DNA from: Variovorax sp. JS1663
Lineage (GTDB): Bacteria > Pseudomonadota > Gammaproteobacteria > Burkholderiales > Burkholderiaceae_C
Direction: 5' to 3'
DNA: 64,000 nucleotides
NCBI RefSeq assembly: GCF_002157355.1
Contig: NZ_LYMK01000018.1
Span: 59,287-123,286 of the forward strand
A program made the translations under genes and the position numbers. Shown here one piece after another: positions 29,713-37,255 of the stretch. The notes under the pieces are model-generated. The model searched no databases and was not told the origin of the DNA. It worked only from the letters and a program-made list of their open reading frames with translations. Positions within the stretch are counted from its first letter, which is position 1, and each line of letters opens with the position of its first letter.

Positions 29713-31905
29713 ATGCCGCGCACCCTGTCTCCCCTGCTGGCGCTTTGCCTGTCCGCCGTCCTGGCCGGCCCGGCGCAGGCGCTTCCGGCCTTCGAGCAGG
29801 TGCGCCGCGACTTCCGTCCGTCCGACATCGAGGTGCTCGACCGCGAGGGCGAGCCGCTCCAGCGCCTGCGCACCGATGCCAGCGTGCGCCGTGGCCGCTG
29901 GACCCCACTGGCCGAAGTCTCTCCAGCCCTGCGTACGGCCATGGTCCTGAGCGAGGACAGACGCTTCTACGAGCACAGCGGCGTCGACTGGCGCGCCGTG
30001 TCGGCCGCCGCCTGGGGCAACCTGTGGAACACGCGCACGCGCGGCGCCTCCACCATCACGATGCAGCTGGCCGGCCTGCTCGACGAGGACCTGCGCCGCG
30101 GCAGCGGCGGCCGCGACCTGGCCCAGAAGTTCAGCCAGACCGTGGCCGCGCAAGGGCTGGAGCGCAGCTGGCGCAAGGACCAGATCCTCGAGGCCTATCT
30201 CAACACCGTGCCGTTCCGCGGCGAGATCGTCGGCATCGACGCACTGTCGCGCACGCTGTTCGGCAAGGCGCCGCACGGCCTGGATGCGCGCGAGGCCGCG
30301 GTGGCGGCGGCGCTGGTGCGTGCGCCCAACGCCAGGCCCGCGCTGGTGGCGCAGCGCGCCTGCGAAGTGCTGCGCGCCATGGAGCCCGGTTCCAGGCCGG
30401 ACTGCGCGGTGCTGGACATGTTCGCAAGCGCCGCATTGCAGCGCAGGGCCTTCGAGCCGAGCGAGGGGATCGCACCCCACCTGGGGCGCCGCGCGCTGAA
30501 AGAGGCCAAGGTTTCCATGGCCGCCGAAGGCGACATCCGCACCACGCTGCGCGCCCCGCTGCAACGCTTCGCACTGGCCACCCTGCAGCGCCACCTGCGC
30601 GAGCTGCGCGGCCGCAACGTGGAGGACGGCGCGCTGGTGGTGCTGGACAACGCCAGCGGCGAGGTGCTGGCCTGGGTCGGCTCGTCCGGCGTCCTCAGCC
30701 GCGCCGCCGAGGTGGATGGCGTGCTGGCCCAGCGCCAGCCCGGCTCCACGCTCAAGCCGCTGCTCTATGCCCAGGCCATCGCCCAGCGGCGGCTCACCGC
30801 GGCCTCGCTGCTGGACGATTCCTCGGCGCAGATCAGCACCGCGAGCGGCCTCTACATCCCGCAGAACTACGACCGCCAGTTCAAGGGCCTGGTCTCGGTG
30901 CGCACCGCGCTCGCGGCCTCGCTGAACGTGCCGGCGGTGCGCACGCTGGTGATGGTGTCGCCCGAAGCATTCGCGCGGCAACTGCGCGCGGCAGGCCTGG
31001 CGCTCGGGCAGAACGGGGACTACTACGGGTACAGCCTGGCACTGGGAAGCGCGGAGGTGTCGCTGCTCGAGCTGACGAATGCGTATCGGACGATGGCGAA
31101 TGGCGGGCGGTTCGAGGAGACGCGCTTCCTGTTGCCGCGTGTGCCCCCATCCCAGCCTTCCCCCAGAGGGGGAAGGAGCAACAGCCGGGCGATCGATCCG
31201 CGTGCGGCGTTCATCGTGGGCGACATCCTCAGCGACGGCAACGCGCGCGCCCGCACCTTCGGCCTCGACAGCGTGCTGGGCACGCGCTTCTGGAGCGCGG
31301 TGAAGACCGGCACCAGCAAGGACATGCGCGACAACTGGGCCGTCGGCTGGTCCGCGCGCTACACCGTCGGCGTATGGGTCGGCAATGCGAGCGGCGCGCC
31401 AATGTGGGACGTGAGCGGCACCAGCGGCGCCGCGCCGGTGTGGGCCGAGTTGATGGGCTTCCTGCACCGCCGAGAAGCCAGCCGCGCGCCCGCGCCGCCT
31501 CCGGGGCTGGTGCGGCAACGCGTGCGCTTCGGCGAGGAACTGGAGGCGGCGCGAGAGGAGTGGTTCATCGCCGGGACCGAACAGTCCCTGTTCGAACTGC
31601 CGCCTGCTGCCCGCGCCGAAGCGGCACCGCGCATCACCGCGCCGGCCGACGGCACCATCATCGCGCTCGACCCCGACATCCCGCCGCGCCACCAGCGCGT
31701 GCGCTTCGAGGCGGAGGGCAACGGCCTGCAATGGCGCATCGACGGCAAGCCCATCGCGCAGGGCGGCAGCACCCAGTGGCTGCCCTGGCCCGGCCGGCAC
31801 GTGGTGGAACTGGTCGATGCGCGCGGCAAGGTCGTCGACCAGGTCCGGCTCGAGGTGCGCGGCGCGGGCGTGAAGAGCGCGGGCGTGAAGAGCGCGGCCC
31901 GCTAG
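29713..31905 (+). CDS. pbpC: penicillin-binding protein 1C
   Basis: Bifunctional peptidoglycan synthase of 730 residues (E. coli 770). ATG 29713 gives a signal anchor (MPRTLSPLLALCLSAVLAGP). The glycosyltransferase domain (about residues 45-230) shows the catalytic EDRRFYEHSGVDW and GASTITMQLA. The transpeptidase domain (about 290-570) has the SxxK serine in QPGSTLKPLLYAQ, SLN in AASLNVPAV and the KTG motif VKTGTSKDM. A C-terminal BiPBP_C domain (about 630-720) confirms the 1C subtype. A palindromic repeat lies in frame between SLN and KTG (31156-31176). The alpha-2-macroglobulin gene that often accompanies pbpC is not next to it here. Confidence 0.93.
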   Translation: MPRTLSPLLALCLSAVLAGPAQALPAFEQVRRDFRPSDIEVLDREGEPLQRLRTDASVRRGRWTPLAEVSPALRTAMVLSEDRRFYEHSGVDWRAVSAAAWGNLWNTRTRGASTITMQLAGLLDEDLRRGSGGRDLAQKFSQTVAAQGLERSWRKDQILEAYLNTVPFRGEIVGIDALSRTLFGKAPHGLDAREAAVAAALVRAPNARPALVAQRACEVLRAMEPGSRPDCAVLDMFASAALQRRAFEPSEGIAPHLGRRALKEAKVSMAAEGDIRTTLRAPLQRFALATLQRHLRELRGRNVEDGALVVLDNASGEVLAWVGSSGVLSRAAEVDGVLAQRQPGSTLKPLLYAQAIAQRRLTAASLLDDSSAQISTASGLYIPQNYDRQFKGLVSVRTALAASLNVPAVRTLVMVSPEAFARQLRAAGLALGQNGDYYGYSLALGSAEVSLLELTNAYRTMANGGRFEETRFLLPRVPPSQPSPRGGRSNSRAIDPRAAFIVGDILSDGNARARTFGLDSVLGTRFWSAVKTGTSKDMRDNWAVGWSARYTVGVWVGNASGAPMWDVSGTSGAAPVWAELMGFLHRREASRAPAPPPGLVRQRVRFGEELEAAREEWFIAGTEQSLFELPPAARAEAAPRITAPADGTIIALDPDIPPRHQRVRFEAEGNGLQWRIDGKPIAQGGSTQWLPWPGRHVVELVDARGKVVDQVRLEVRGAGVKSAGVKSAAR
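31156..31176. repeat. C-rich palindromic repeat inserted in the pbpC coding region
   Basis: A perfect palindrome: CCTTCCCCC (31156-31164), loop AGA, GGGGGAAGG (31168-31176), flanked by CCCCCATCCCAG and AGCAA. It is translated in frame as PPSQPSPRGGRSN, a stretch foreign to transpeptidase domains. It resembles the intergenic element after ugpB. Confidence 0.75.
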
Positions 31906-31972
31906 GGACAACGCCCGTCGCGCACAATGCGGCGCTTCACGCGTTCGCATGACGAAGAAAGGAGACATCGCG

Positions 31973-32719
31973 ATGACCACCCACCCGCCGGCCACCCTGG
32001 GCCTGATCGTGCCACCCGCTGCAGGCCTCGTTCCGGTCGACGGACAGGCGCTCTACGGCACGCGCGACCTGCGCTTCATCGCGCGCGGCCTCGGCATTCC
32101 GGGCATCTCGCCCGAGGGCTTCGACACCGTGGTGGACCGCATCCTCGAACTCGCCGTCGAGCTGCGCGACGCCGGTGCGCAGGCGGTGTCGCTGATGGGC
32201 ACCTCGCTGAGCTTCTACCGCGGCCTCGAATTCACCCACGCCCTGCGCGATCGCATGCGGCAGGCCACCGGCGTGCCCTGCACCACCATGAGCCACGCCA
32301 TCGTCGACAGCCTGCGCGCACTGGGCATCCGGCGCGTGGCGGTGGCCACTGCCTACATCGACACGCTGAACCAGCGCCTGGTGGACTACCTCGCGAGCTG
32401 CGGCATCGCCGTCACGCACATCGAAGGGCTGTCCATCACCGGCGTGGAAGCCGTCGGCCAGGTCAGTGCCGAGACGCTGATGGCGCTGGCCGAGCGCACC
32501 TTCGCGGCCGACCGCTCGGCCCAGGGCCTGCTGATCTCATGCGGCGGCCTGCTCACGCTGGACATCCACGTGCCGCTGGAGCACAAGCTGGGCATTCCCG
32601 TGACGTCGAGCTCCCCGGCCGGTTTCTGGGACCTGGTGCGCACCGCCGGCCTCGATCCCGCCTCGCCCGGCCACGGCCGCCTGTTCGCGCCCGAGACCGC
32701 GCTTGAACGAGCCGCTTGA
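31973..32719 (+). CDS. arylmalonate decarboxylase-like enzyme (Asp/Glu racemase superfamily)
   Basis: Predicted cofactor-free decarboxylase acting on an alpha-substituted malonate. The 248-residue product is closely similar, from memory, to Bordetella bronchiseptica arylmalonate decarboxylase (240). Visible matches are GLIVPPAAGLVP (residues 10-21), SLMGTSLSFYRG (73-84), ATAYID (125-130), ITGVEA (155-160) and LISCGGLLTLD (187-197). By that alignment Cys190 is the catalytic cysteine (C188). Gly76-Thr77-Ser78 and Tyr128 match the residues that build the dioxyanion hole. Racemases of the superfamily carry a second cysteine at the Gly76 position; its absence favours a decarboxylase. ATG 31973 follows AAAGGAG at 31958-31964. 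The end overlaps the LysR gene by 17 bp. Confidence 0.85.
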   Translation: MTTHPPATLGLIVPPAAGLVPVDGQALYGTRDLRFIARGLGIPGISPEGFDTVVDRILELAVELRDAGAQAVSLMGTSLSFYRGLEFTHALRDRMRQATGVPCTTMSHAIVDSLRALGIRRVAVATAYIDTLNQRLVDYLASCGIAVTHIEGLSITGVEAVGQVSAETLMALAERTFAADRSAQGLLISCGGLLTLDIHVPLEHKLGIPVTSSSPAGFWDLVRTAGLDPASPGHGRLFAPETALERAA

Positions 32720-33593
32720 CCTCGCGACGCTGCGGGTGATCGTGGCGGCCGCGGAGCTCGGCTCCATCAGCGCCGCCGGCGACCGGCTGCAGTTGGCGGT
32801 GGCCGCCGCCAGCGCACGCATCACGGCGCTGGAAGAGGCCCTGGGCCTGCGCGTCTTCGAGCGCTCCTCGCGCGGCGTGCGGCTCACGCCCGCGGGCCAG
32901 ATGCTGGTGCGGCGCGGGCGCGAGATCCTGGCCGACGCCGACCGCCTCTCGGTCGACCTGCACGACTACGCCAAGGGCCTGCAGGGCCACGTGCGCCTGG
33001 TGGCCAACACCTCGGCCATGCTGGAGGTGCTGCCGGCCAAGCTCGACGGCATGGCGCGCGAGCATCCCCTGATCCGCATCGATGTGGCCGAGCACGGCAG
33101 CCACGACATCCCCCTCCTGCTGCTCGAGGGCCGCGCCGACCTGGGCATCGTCGACATGGCGCATGCGCCGCACGGCATCACGCTCACCGATTGCTTCTCC
33201 GACACGCTGGTGCTGGTGGTGCCGGCCGGCCACGCGCTGGCAGCCGCGCAGCCGCTGTCGCTGGAAGACGCGCTGGAAGAGGACTTCATCGCGCTGCACG
33301 ACGGCACGGCACTGTCCAGCCGCCTCATGCGCTCGGCCGCGCAGGCGGGCAAGGCGCTGAAGGTCCGCATGCAGATGCGCAGCTTCGATGCCGTCTGCCG
33401 CATGGTGGCCGGCGGCCTGGGCGTGGCGGTGCTGCCGCTGCAGGCCGTCAGCCCCCAGTTGGCCAGCCTGCCGCTGGCCGCAGTGGGCCTCACCGACCCC
33501 TGGGCTGCACGCACGCATCGCATTGCCCTGCGCAGCGGCGTCGAGCCCGCGCCGGCCACCCTCACCCTGATCGATTTCCTGCTCCGGTCTTGA
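32703..33593 (+). CDS. LysR-family transcriptional regulator
   Basis: DNA-binding regulator of 296 residues, TTG start at 32703, overlapping the decarboxylase gene end. The N-terminal winged helix-turn-helix is LATLRVIVAAAELGSISAAG to ERSSRGVRLTPAGQ (about residues 7-65). The C-terminal half is a LysR substrate-binding domain (VRLVANTSAMLEVLPAKLDG, GRADLGIVDMAHAPHGITLT). It shares its transcript with the decarboxylase and precedes the enolase-superfamily/Bug/dehydrogenase genes, so it is the natural candidate to control them, perhaps through the palindrome at 33617-33633. Confidence 0.92.
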   Translation: MNEPLDLATLRVIVAAAELGSISAAGDRLQLAVAAASARITALEEALGLRVFERSSRGVRLTPAGQMLVRRGREILADADRLSVDLHDYAKGLQGHVRLVANTSAMLEVLPAKLDGMAREHPLIRIDVAEHGSHDIPLLLLEGRADLGIVDMAHAPHGITLTDCFSDTLVLVVPAGHALAAAQPLSLEDALEEDFIALHDGTALSSRLMRSAAQAGKALKVRMQMRSFDAVCRMVAGGLGVAVLPLQAVSPQLASLPLAAVGLTDPWAARTHRIALRSGVEPAPATLTLIDFLLRS

Positions 33594-33616
33594 GCAGGCC
33601 TCGGGCAAACCCTTGA

Positions 33617-33633
33617 TTTCGCGGTTCGCGAAA
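33617..33633. promoter_or_regulatory. 17-bp palindromic operator candidate
   Basis: TTTCGCG-GTT-CGCGAAA is a perfect inverted repeat with 7-bp arms in the 117-bp gap between the LysR gene and the enolase-superfamily gene. It lies about 20 bp upstream of the predicted -35, a usual position for a regulator site. The binding protein is unknown. Confidence 0.5.
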
Positions 33634-33653
33634 GCAGGCTTCGCCACGCAGGC

Positions 33654-33683
33654 TTGTGAGCACCGGGAAGGCGTTCCTACACT
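33654..33683 (+). promoter_or_regulatory. putative promoter of the enolase-superfamily/Bug/dehydrogenase operon
   Basis: TTGTGA (33654-33659), an 18-bp spacer and TACACT (33678-33683) lie 27 bp before the start codon at 33711. The match is moderate, but position and nearby palindrome support it. Confidence 0.4.
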
Positions 33684-33710
33684 GCGCGCGAACCTCGGAG
33701 ACACGCCCCC

Positions 33711-34865
33711 ATGAAGATCACCCGCGTCGCGGCCACGCCCCTGCACCTGCCGATCACGGTGGAAGCCGCAGGCCGCAGCAAGACCACCTCCCTGTCGCTG
33801 TGCCTGGTCGACGTCGAGACCGATGAAGGCCTCGTCGGCACCGGCATGACCGCCATCACCGAGGAGGAAGTGATCGCCTCGGTGGTCAACGACATTGCCG
33901 CCCATGCACTCGTCGGCATGGACCCGATGCGCCACGAGCAGATCTGGGAGCGGCTGTACTGGCTGCTCACGCCCCGCGGCCAGTCGGGCTATGCCAGCCA
34001 TGCCATCGCGGCGCTCGACCTGGCGCTGTGGGACCTCAAGGGCAAGGCCCTCGGTCAACCCTGCTGGCGCCTGCTGGGCGGCGCACGGGCAGAGGTGCCG
34101 GTGTACGCCACCTTCGGTTTCGCCTTCTTCGAACGCGACGAACTGGCCGACGCCGCCCGCAGCTGGGTCGAACGCGGCTTCAAGCGGCTGAAGATGACGG
34201 TGGGCCACCACGGCCTGGCACGGCGCGACGAGCCGCGTCCGCTGGACGCCCTGATCGCCGAGGACGTGCAGCGCATCCGCGCGGTACGCGAGGCGGTCGG
34301 CCCCGAGGTGCAGATCTACATCGACGCCAATTGCAGCCTGGACTACTTCCATGCCCTCTCGCTGGCGCAGCGCGTCGAGGACTACGGCATCAGCTTCTTC
34401 GAGGAGCCGGTCTCGCAGAACGACATCCCCAACCTGGTGAAGCTGCGCCAGAAGACCTCGATCCCGCTGGCCGCCGGGCAGAACGAAGGACAAGCCAGCC
34501 GCTTCCGCGACATGCTGGCAGCGCAGGCGGTGGACGTGGTGCAGCCCAATGCCTGCATCACCGGCGGCTTCACGCAGTGCCAGCGCATCGCCGGCATGGC
34601 CTCCGCCTTCAATGCACGCTTCGCCAACGGCGGCGCCTGGCCGCACCACAACATGCACCTGCATGCGGGCCTGGCCAACGGCTCGCTGGTCGAATACCAC
34701 TCGGTGGCGGTGGACTGCTGCCGGCTGGTGTTCGACGATCTGCCGGTGCCGAGCCAGGGCATGCTCGCGCTGCCCGAGAAGCCGGGGCTGGGCTTCGAGC
34801 CGAACCGGGAACGCGTGGCCGAGCTGGCGAAGCGGCCCGGGTCACGCGGCGCCGGCAAGGCCTGA
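33711..34865 (+). CDS. enolase-superfamily enzyme (mandelate racemase/muconate lactonizing type)
   Basis: A 384-residue TIM-barrel enzyme that should abstract the alpha proton of a carboxylate bound to Mg2+. Metal ligands are visible as Asp205 (YIDAN), Glu231 (FFEEP) and Glu259 (GQNEG). A later Asp275 (VDVVQPN) and His312/313 (WPHHNMH) could form the His-Asp general base of mandelate racemase. The second-strand KxK motif is altered: Lys161-Met-Thr163 (LKMTVG), so the lysine used as S-specific base in mandelate racemase is replaced by Thr. That favours a dehydratase or one-sided epimerisation over racemisation. It heads a Bug-receptor and FMN-dehydrogenase operon. The substrate is unknown. Confidence 0.88.
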   Translation: MKITRVAATPLHLPITVEAAGRSKTTSLSLCLVDVETDEGLVGTGMTAITEEEVIASVVNDIAAHALVGMDPMRHEQIWERLYWLLTPRGQSGYASHAIAALDLALWDLKGKALGQPCWRLLGGARAEVPVYATFGFAFFERDELADAARSWVERGFKRLKMTVGHHGLARRDEPRPLDALIAEDVQRIRAVREAVGPEVQIYIDANCSLDYFHALSLAQRVEDYGISFFEEPVSQNDIPNLVKLRQKTSIPLAAGQNEGQASRFRDMLAAQAVDVVQPNACITGGFTQCQRIAGMASAFNARFANGGAWPHHNMHLHAGLANGSLVEYHSVAVDCCRLVFDDLPVPSQGMLALPEKPGLGFEPNRERVAELAKRPGSRGAGKA

Positions 34866-34897
34866 CCCACGACAACAAGATCCACGGAGACAACACG

Positions 34898-35872
34898 ATG
34901 AACGCCTTTCCCCTCCCCCGCCGCGCATGGCTTGCGCTCGGCGCCGCCATGCTGGCCGGCCCCGCCTTCGCTCAGGCCAACTACCCCGACCGGCCGATCC
35001 GCCTGCTGGTGGGCTACTCCGCCGGCGGTGGCGTCGATGCGATGGCGCGGCTGATCGCGCCGCGGCTGTCGAACCTGCTGGGCCAGCAGGTGGTGGTGGA
35101 GAACCGCGCCGGCGCGGCCGGGGTGATCGCGGGCGATGCGGTCGCCAAGGCCGCGCCCGATGGATACACGCTGCTGCTGGGCGACAGCTCGACGCTGATC
35201 GCCAAGTACATGCAGGCGAAGCTGACCTTCGATCCGGTCAAGAGCTTCGTGCCGGTGGCGGGCCTGTTCAAGTCGCCCTTGCTGATCGTCGCCGGCAACG
35301 ACTTCCCCGCCAAGACCCCGCGCGAGCTGGTGGCCGCGCTGAAGGCCAAGCCCGGCTTCTACTCCTTCGCGACTTCCGGCGTGGGCACGGTGCAGCACCT
35401 GGGCTTCGAGATGCTGAAGGGCCAGTCCGGCACCTTCGCGCTGCACATCCCCTACCGCGGCGCGGCGCAGATCGTGCCCGACGTGATCAGCGGCCAGGTG
35501 CCGCTGGGCGTGGTGAGCGCGACCGCGGGCCTGGCGCAGGCCAAGGCCGGCAAGCTGCGCGCGGTCGCGATGATGAGCAACGACAAGCTGCCGGGCGCCG
35601 AGGACGTGGCCGCGCTGTCGACCGCGGTGCCGGGCGTGGACGTGGCGCCGCGCCTGTTCCTGCTCGCGCCGGCCGGAACGCCGGCGCCCATCGTCGAGAA
35701 GCTCGGCGAGGCCGTCCGCAGCGCGATGAGCGCCCCCGATCTCGCACCGGCCGCCGCCTTGCAGGGCGCCGTCACGGACTTCATGCCCTCCGCCGCGCTG
35801 GCCGCCGCCATGGCGCAGGAATCGGCGCGCTGGGGCAAGCTGATCAGCGAACAGAAGATCTCGGCGCAGTAA
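34898..35872 (+). CDS. Bug-family (tripartite tricarboxylate transporter) substrate-binding protein
   Basis: Periplasmic solute receptor of 324 residues. ATG 34898 follows CGGAGA and gives signal peptide MNAFPLPRRAWLALGAAMLA with cleavage near AFA|QANYPD. Family hallmarks are YPDRPIRLLVGYSAGGGVD, ENRAGAAGVIAGDAVAKAAP and HIPYRGAAQIVPDVISGQV. Bug proteins bind carboxylates and are greatly expanded in Burkholderiales, usually without adjacent TctAB membrane genes, as here. Lying between two enzyme genes, it likely binds the acid substrate of this cluster. Confidence 0.93.
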   Translation: MNAFPLPRRAWLALGAAMLAGPAFAQANYPDRPIRLLVGYSAGGGVDAMARLIAPRLSNLLGQQVVVENRAGAAGVIAGDAVAKAAPDGYTLLLGDSSTLIAKYMQAKLTFDPVKSFVPVAGLFKSPLLIVAGNDFPAKTPRELVAALKAKPGFYSFATSGVGTVQHLGFEMLKGQSGTFALHIPYRGAAQIVPDVISGQVPLGVVSATAGLAQAKAGKLRAVAMMSNDKLPGAEDVAALSTAVPGVDVAPRLFLLAPAGTPAPIVEKLGEAVRSAMSAPDLAPAAALQGAVTDFMPSAALAAAMAQESARWGKLISEQKISAQ

Positions 35873-35877
35873 TCCGG

Positions 35878-37026
35878 ATGGGCGTGATCACCTGCATCGA
35901 GGATCTGCGCGTCCTCGCGAAGAAGCGCGTGCCGCGCATGTTCTACGACTACGCGGACTCCGGCTCCTGGACCGAGGGCACCTACCGTGCGAACGAAAGC
36001 GACTTCCAGAAGCTTCGGCTGCGCCAGCGGGTGGCGGTGAACATCGAGCAGCGCAGCACGCGCACCATCATGGCCGGCACCGAGGCGGCGATGCCGGTGG
36101 CCATCGCACCCACCGGCCTGACCGGCATGCAGCGTGCCGACGGCGAGATCCTGGCGGCGAGGGCGGCGGAGAAGTTCGGCATCCCGTTCACGCTCTCGAC
36201 CATGAGCATCTGCTCGATCGAGGACATCGCTGCCGCCACCACGCGGCCCTTCTGGTTCCAGCTCTACGTGATGCGCGACCGGGGCTTCATGGAGCGCCTG
36301 ATCGATCGGGCCCGCGCCGCCCACTGCTCGGCCCTGGTGCTGACGCTGGACCTGCAGATCATCGGCCAGCGCCACAAGGACCTGCGCAATGGCCTGTCGG
36401 TGCCGCCGAAGCTGAGCCTGGCCAACCTCGCGAACATGGCGAGCAAGCCGCGCTGGTGCCTGGGCATGCTGGGCACCAGGCGGCGCAACTTCGGCAACGT
36501 CTTCGGCCACGTCGAGGGCATCGACACCATGCGCTCGCTGTCGGAATGGACCAACCGGCAGTTCGACCCGACGCTGTCGTGGGAGGATGTCGCCTGGATC
36601 CGCAAGCGCTGGGACGGCCGGCTGATCCTCAAGGGCATTCAGGACGTGGAAGACGCCCGCCTGGCCGCGGACTCGGGCGCCGATGCGCTGATCGTCTCCA
36701 ACCACGGCGGCCGCCAGCTCGACGGTGCGCCCTCCTCCATCTCCGCGCTGCCCGCCATCGCCGAGGCGGTGAGCCATCGCATCGAGGTGCACATGGACGG
36801 CGGCATCCGCAGCGGGCAGGACGTGCTGAAGGCGCGCGCCCTCGGCGCCAGGGGCGTCTACATCGGCCGCCCGATGCTCTACGGGCTGGGCGCGATGGGC
36901 GAGGCCGGCGTGACGCGGGCCCTGCAGATCATCCATCGCGAGCTGGACCTCACGATGGCCTTCTGCGGGCACACCGATATCGAGAAGGTGGATGCCCGGG
37001 TGCTGTTGCCCAGGTGCGGCCACTAG
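35878..37026 (+). CDS. FMN-dependent alpha-hydroxy-acid dehydrogenase
   Basis: Flavoprotein of 382 residues that oxidises a 2-hydroxy acid to the 2-oxo acid (lactate/mandelate dehydrogenase and glycolate oxidase family). ATG 35878 lies five bases after the Bug gene. Conserved elements are PRMFYDYADSGSWTEGTYR, MPVAIAPTGLTGM, the QLYVMRDR segment, the catalytic histidine in VSNHGGRQLDGAPS, and the FMN phosphate site MDGGIRSGQDVLKA. The usual membrane-binding loop region reads SKPRWCLGMLGTRRR. A very close paralog lies at 51227-52384. Context suggests action on the product of the decarboxylase/enolase-superfamily enzymes. Confidence 0.93.
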   Translation: MGVITCIEDLRVLAKKRVPRMFYDYADSGSWTEGTYRANESDFQKLRLRQRVAVNIEQRSTRTIMAGTEAAMPVAIAPTGLTGMQRADGEILAARAAEKFGIPFTLSTMSICSIEDIAAATTRPFWFQLYVMRDRGFMERLIDRARAAHCSALVLTLDLQIIGQRHKDLRNGLSVPPKLSLANLANMASKPRWCLGMLGTRRRNFGNVFGHVEGIDTMRSLSEWTNRQFDPTLSWEDVAWIRKRWDGRLILKGIQDVEDARLAADSGADALIVSNHGGRQLDGAPSSISALPAIAEAVSHRIEVHMDGGIRSGQDVLKARALGARGVYIGRPMLYGLGAMGEAGVTRALQIIHRELDLTMAFCGHTDIEKVDARVLLPRCGH

Positions 37027-37030
37027 GTTT

Positions 37031-37219
37031 TCAGGCGCCGGCAGCCAGGTGCGCCACGCCCACGAGGCCGGCGATCAGTCCGACCACGAGCACGAACGCG
37101 ATGGCCAGCAGCAAGGGCAGGCTCTGGTGATTCACGCGCTTGTCGGCATCGGCCCTGCGCCCGCCCAGGCCGATGGCTGCCCACAGCACCGCCCGAAGTG
37201 ATCCAAGGAAGTTCGACAT
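37031..37219 (-). CDS. DUF2970 small membrane protein
   Basis: A 62-residue protein with a short amphipathic N terminus (MSNFLGSLRAVLWAAIGLGG), a basic linker (RRADADKRVN) and one long hydrophobic helix (LPLLLAIAFVLVVGLIAGLV). This arrangement fits DUF2970, a family of tiny single-span proteins of unknown role in betaproteobacteria. Three in-frame ATGs lie upstream; ATG 37219 is chosen because AAGGAG sits seven bases before it. It converges on the FMN dehydrogenase gene with only four bases between stops. Confidence 0.75.
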   Translation of the reverse strand: MSNFLGSLRAVLWAAIGLGGRRADADKRVNHQSLPLLLAIAFVLVVGLIAGLVGVAHLAAGA

Positions 37220-37255
37220 GTCCATGCTCCTTGCGTCCATGCGCATCGTTTCCTG

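Noticed and set aside
29497..31995. Long minus-strand frame continuing upstream of the tiny lipoprotein gene
   Set aside because: It lies opposite pbpC, which has all PBP1C motifs. The real gene starts at 29496 with a lipoprotein signal peptide.
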